NCBI GenBank assembly: GCA_017476305.1
Contig: JAFVAA010000288.1
Location: 1-8,036 of the forward strand
Source: Lachnospiraceae bacterium
GTDB taxonomy: Bacteria; Bacillota; Clostridia; Lachnospirales; Lachnospiraceae
Length of the DNA: 8,036 bases
Reading direction: 5' to 3'
Shown: positions 6,465-8,036 of the stretch, piece after piece
How positions within the stretch are numbered: position 1 is the stretch's first letter
Layout of the letters: the number at the start of each line of letters is the position of its first letter
The notes under the pieces: model-generated
Database searches by the model: none
The model's input: the letters and a program-made list of their open reading frames with translations, nothing else
Told to the model about the DNA's origin: nothing
Program-made: the position numbers and the translations under genes

Positions 6465-6491
6465 TTAGCACTCGACACTTGACGTGGCTAA
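6465..6491 (+). promoter_or_regulatory. CIRCE-like HrcA operator with degraded right half
   Basis: TTAGCACTC (6465-6473) is a perfect left half of the CIRCE consensus TTAGCACTC-N9-GAGTGCTAA. At exactly the right nine-base spacing is CGTGGCTAA (6483-6491), which keeps the outer GCTAA but has lost the inner four bases. It overlaps the -35 box of the clpB promoter, so HrcA bound here would block transcription until heat stress. HrcA-CIRCE control of clpB is an inference from position and motif. Confidence 0.65.
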
Positions 6492-6507
6492 CAAAACGTG
6501 TTATAAC
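6479..6507 (+). promoter_or_regulatory. Sigma-A promoter of clpB
   Basis: TTGACG (6479-6484), a 17-base spacer and TATAAC (6502-6507) each match the consensus at five of six positions. The predicted start is near 6514, giving a leader of about 68 bases before ATG 6582. The -35 box lies inside the CIRCE-like element. Confidence 0.75.
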
Positions 6508-6568
6508 TGTATTACTGAATGATTCAGACAGATAAAATGTTGGCTTTTAGGAATCATATATATGGAAC

Positions 6569-6575
6569 AGGAGGG
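6569..6575 (+). promoter_or_regulatory. Ribosome binding site of clpB
   Basis: AGGAGGG lies six bases before ATG 6582 and fixes the start of this end-truncated gene. Confidence 0.8.
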
Positions 6576-6581
6576 ATTGCT

Positions 6582-8036
6582 ATGAATATCAGTCGTTTTA
6601 CACAGAAATCACAAGAGGTTCTGCAAAATGTAGAAAAGATTGCGCTGGATCATGGTCATCAGGAGATTGGTGAAGATCACTTCATGATAGCTCTCATGGA
6701 GGTAGAGGACAGCCTGATCCGAAAGCTGATTGAGAAAATGGGGATATCTCCGGAGGTATTTCTGGCGCAGGTGGAAGGGATTTTAGAGAAACGCCCGAAA
6801 GTCAGCGGTGGGGAGCTTCATATTGACAAATATTTAAACGAAGTCCTGATCTATGCGGAGGATGAGGCAAAGAGGCTCGGAGATGAATATGTATCCGTAG
6901 AGCATTTGTTTTTAAGCATGTTGGCACATCCGAGCAGGGAGATGAAGGCACTTTTTAAGGACTGCGGGATAAACAGGGAGCGTTTTTTACAGGTGCTCTC
7001 TGAAGTACGTGGAAACCAGAGGGTGACTTCGGACAATCCGGAGGCGACCTATGATACTCTGGAGAAATATGGTTCGGATCTGGTAGAGCGCGCAAAGGAG
7101 GGAAAGTTAGATCCTGTCATCGGGAGAGATGAAGAAATCCGGAATGTGATTCGCATCTTATCCAGAAAAACGAAAAATAATCCGGTGTTAATTGGTGAGC
7201 CGGGTGTCGGAAAGACAGCTGCCGTAGAGGGATTGGCACACAGAATCGTGAAGGGGGATGTGCCGGAGGGCTTAAAGGATAAGAAAATTTTCGCACTGGA
7301 TATGGGTGCTTTGGTGGCAGGTGCCAAGTACCGCGGGGAGTTTGAGGAAAGATTAAAGGCGGTGCTTACAGAAGTCAAGAAAAGTGACGGGCAGATCATC
7401 CTGTTTATCGATGAGCTGCATACGATTGTGGGAGCAGGGAAGACAGAAGGAGCGATGGATGCCGGAAATATGCTGAAACCGATGCTTGCGAGAGGTGAGC
7501 TTCACTGTATCGGTGCGACGACGCTTGACGAATACAGGATGTACATTGAAAAGGATCCTGCATTGGAGCGGAGATTTCAGCCCGTGATGGTGGATGAGCC
7601 GACGGTAGAGGATACGATTTCGATTCTGCGTGGGTTAAAGGACCGGTATGAGGTATATCATGGGGTGAAGATTACGGATGGCTCCTTAGTAGCTGCTGCG
7701 ACTTTGTCCAATCGCTATATTTCTGACCGTTTTTTACCGGATAAGGCAATTGATTTGGTCGATGAGGCGTGTGCAATGATAAAGACAGAGCTTGACAGCA
7801 TGCCTGCAGAGATGGATGAGACCAGAAGGAAGATCATGCAGATGGAAATAGAAGAGGCAGCTTTAAAGAAAGAAACGGATCATCTTTCTGCGGAAAGACT
7901 GGAGCTTCTACAGAAAGAGCTGGCAGAAATGCGGGATGCGTTTAATGCGCAGAAGGCGAAGTGGGACAGTGAGAAGGCACATGTGGATGAAATCAATCAG
8001 TTAAAAGAGCAGTTAGAGGATCTGCATACGAAGATG
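6582..8036 (+). CDS. clpB: ATP-dependent disaggregase ClpB, N-terminal 485 residues (3'-truncated)
   Basis: The frame is open from ATG 6582 to the last base of the window without a stop. ClpB is a hexameric AAA+ machine that threads aggregated proteins through its pore, working with DnaK. Visible parts: Clp N-domain with its two repeats (about 1-145); first AAA+ domain with Walker A GEPGVGKT (205-212), pore loop AKYRG (Tyr250), Walker B ILFIDE (273-278), sensor GATT (311-314) and arginine fingers in ALERRF (Arg330/Arg331); then the start of the long coiled-coil middle domain (about 402 onward), rich in Glu, Lys and Leu. A middle domain that long separates ClpB from ClpA and from ClpC/ClpE. 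The family is about 860 residues, so slightly over half is present; the second AAA+ domain lies beyond the window. The Walker A position agrees with that of E. coli ClpB. The CIRCE-like site at its promoter fits a heat-shock gene. Confidence 0.95.
   Translation, partial: MNISRFTQKSQEVLQNVEKIALDHGHQEIGEDHFMIALMEVEDSLIRKLIEKMGISPEVFLAQVEGILEKRPKVSGGELHIDKYLNEVLIYAEDEAKRLGDEYVSVEHLFLSMLAHPSREMKALFKDCGINRERFLQVLSEVRGNQRVTSDNPEATYDTLEKYGSDLVERAKEGKLDPVIGRDEEIRNVIRILSRKTKNNPVLIGEPGVGKTAAVEGLAHRIVKGDVPEGLKDKKIFALDMGALVAGAKYRGEFEERLKAVLTEVKKSDGQIILFIDELHTIVGAGKTEGAMDAGNMLKPMLARGELHCIGATTLDEYRMYIEKDPALERRFQPVMVDEPTVEDTISILRGLKDRYEVYHGVKITDGSLVAAATLSNRYISDRFLPDKAIDLVDEACAMIKTELDSMPAEMDETRRKIMQMEIEEAALKKETDHLSAERLELLQKELAEMRDAFNAQKAKWDSEKAHVDEINQLKEQLEDLHTKM

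Noticed and set aside
6465..6581. CtsR operator at clpB
   Set aside because: No tandem GGTCAAA-type heptads are present; the only stress motif seen is CIRCE-like.
1..8036. CRISPR array, insertion sequence, prophage or defence island
   Set aside because: No regularly spaced repeats, transposase or integrase motifs, or terminal inverted repeats were seen, and the genes are ordinary chromosomal types.

Overview
The window looks like a chromosomal segment of a low-to-moderate GC Gram-positive anaerobe of the Clostridia, most likely a Lachnospiraceae-type gut bacterium. This rests on strong GGAGG-type ribosome binding sites, a GH13 alpha-glucan enzyme, a secreted Ig-like (BIG2) protein, an OmpR/HisKA two-component pair, and a CIRCE-like operator at a clp gene. 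The genus cannot be fixed from sequence alone. Both outer genes are cut by the window edges.

Layout: (1) 1-1721 (+) is the 3' part of a GH13 alpha-amylase-family enzyme with all four catalytic signature regions intact. (2) A strong bidirectional hairpin (1783-1839) separates it from a convergent gene. (3) 1916-2635 (-) encodes a small secreted protein with two BIG2-like domains. (4) About 250 bp of divergent intergenic DNA leads to an overlapping pair, 2889-3590 and 3590-5125 (+), encoding an OmpR/PhoB-type response regulator and a HAMP/HisKA/HATPase sensor kinase. (5) A second long hairpin (5142-5203) separates this operon from convergent glutamate racemase murI (5203-5973, -). (6) The 608-bp gap 5974-6581 is not empty. 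It holds a minus-strand structured RNA that resembles Firmicutes 6S RNA, with its own promoter and intrinsic terminator. It also holds the divergent clpB promoter, overlapped by a CIRCE-like element with one perfect and one degraded half-site. (7) 6582-8036 (+) encodes the N-terminal 485 residues of the disaggregase ClpB, cut by the window end.

Functionally this is a run of independent housekeeping and accessory units: glucan breakdown, envelope sensing, a secreted surface-type protein, peptidoglycan precursor supply, a probable global transcription regulator RNA and heat-shock proteostasis. They are not one pathway. The only tight operon is the two-component pair. The divergently transcribed BIG2 gene is a plausible but unproven target of that pair. 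I see no mobile element, tRNA, rRNA, CRISPR array or convincing novel defence system. The most interesting parts are the structured RNA and the clpB control region.
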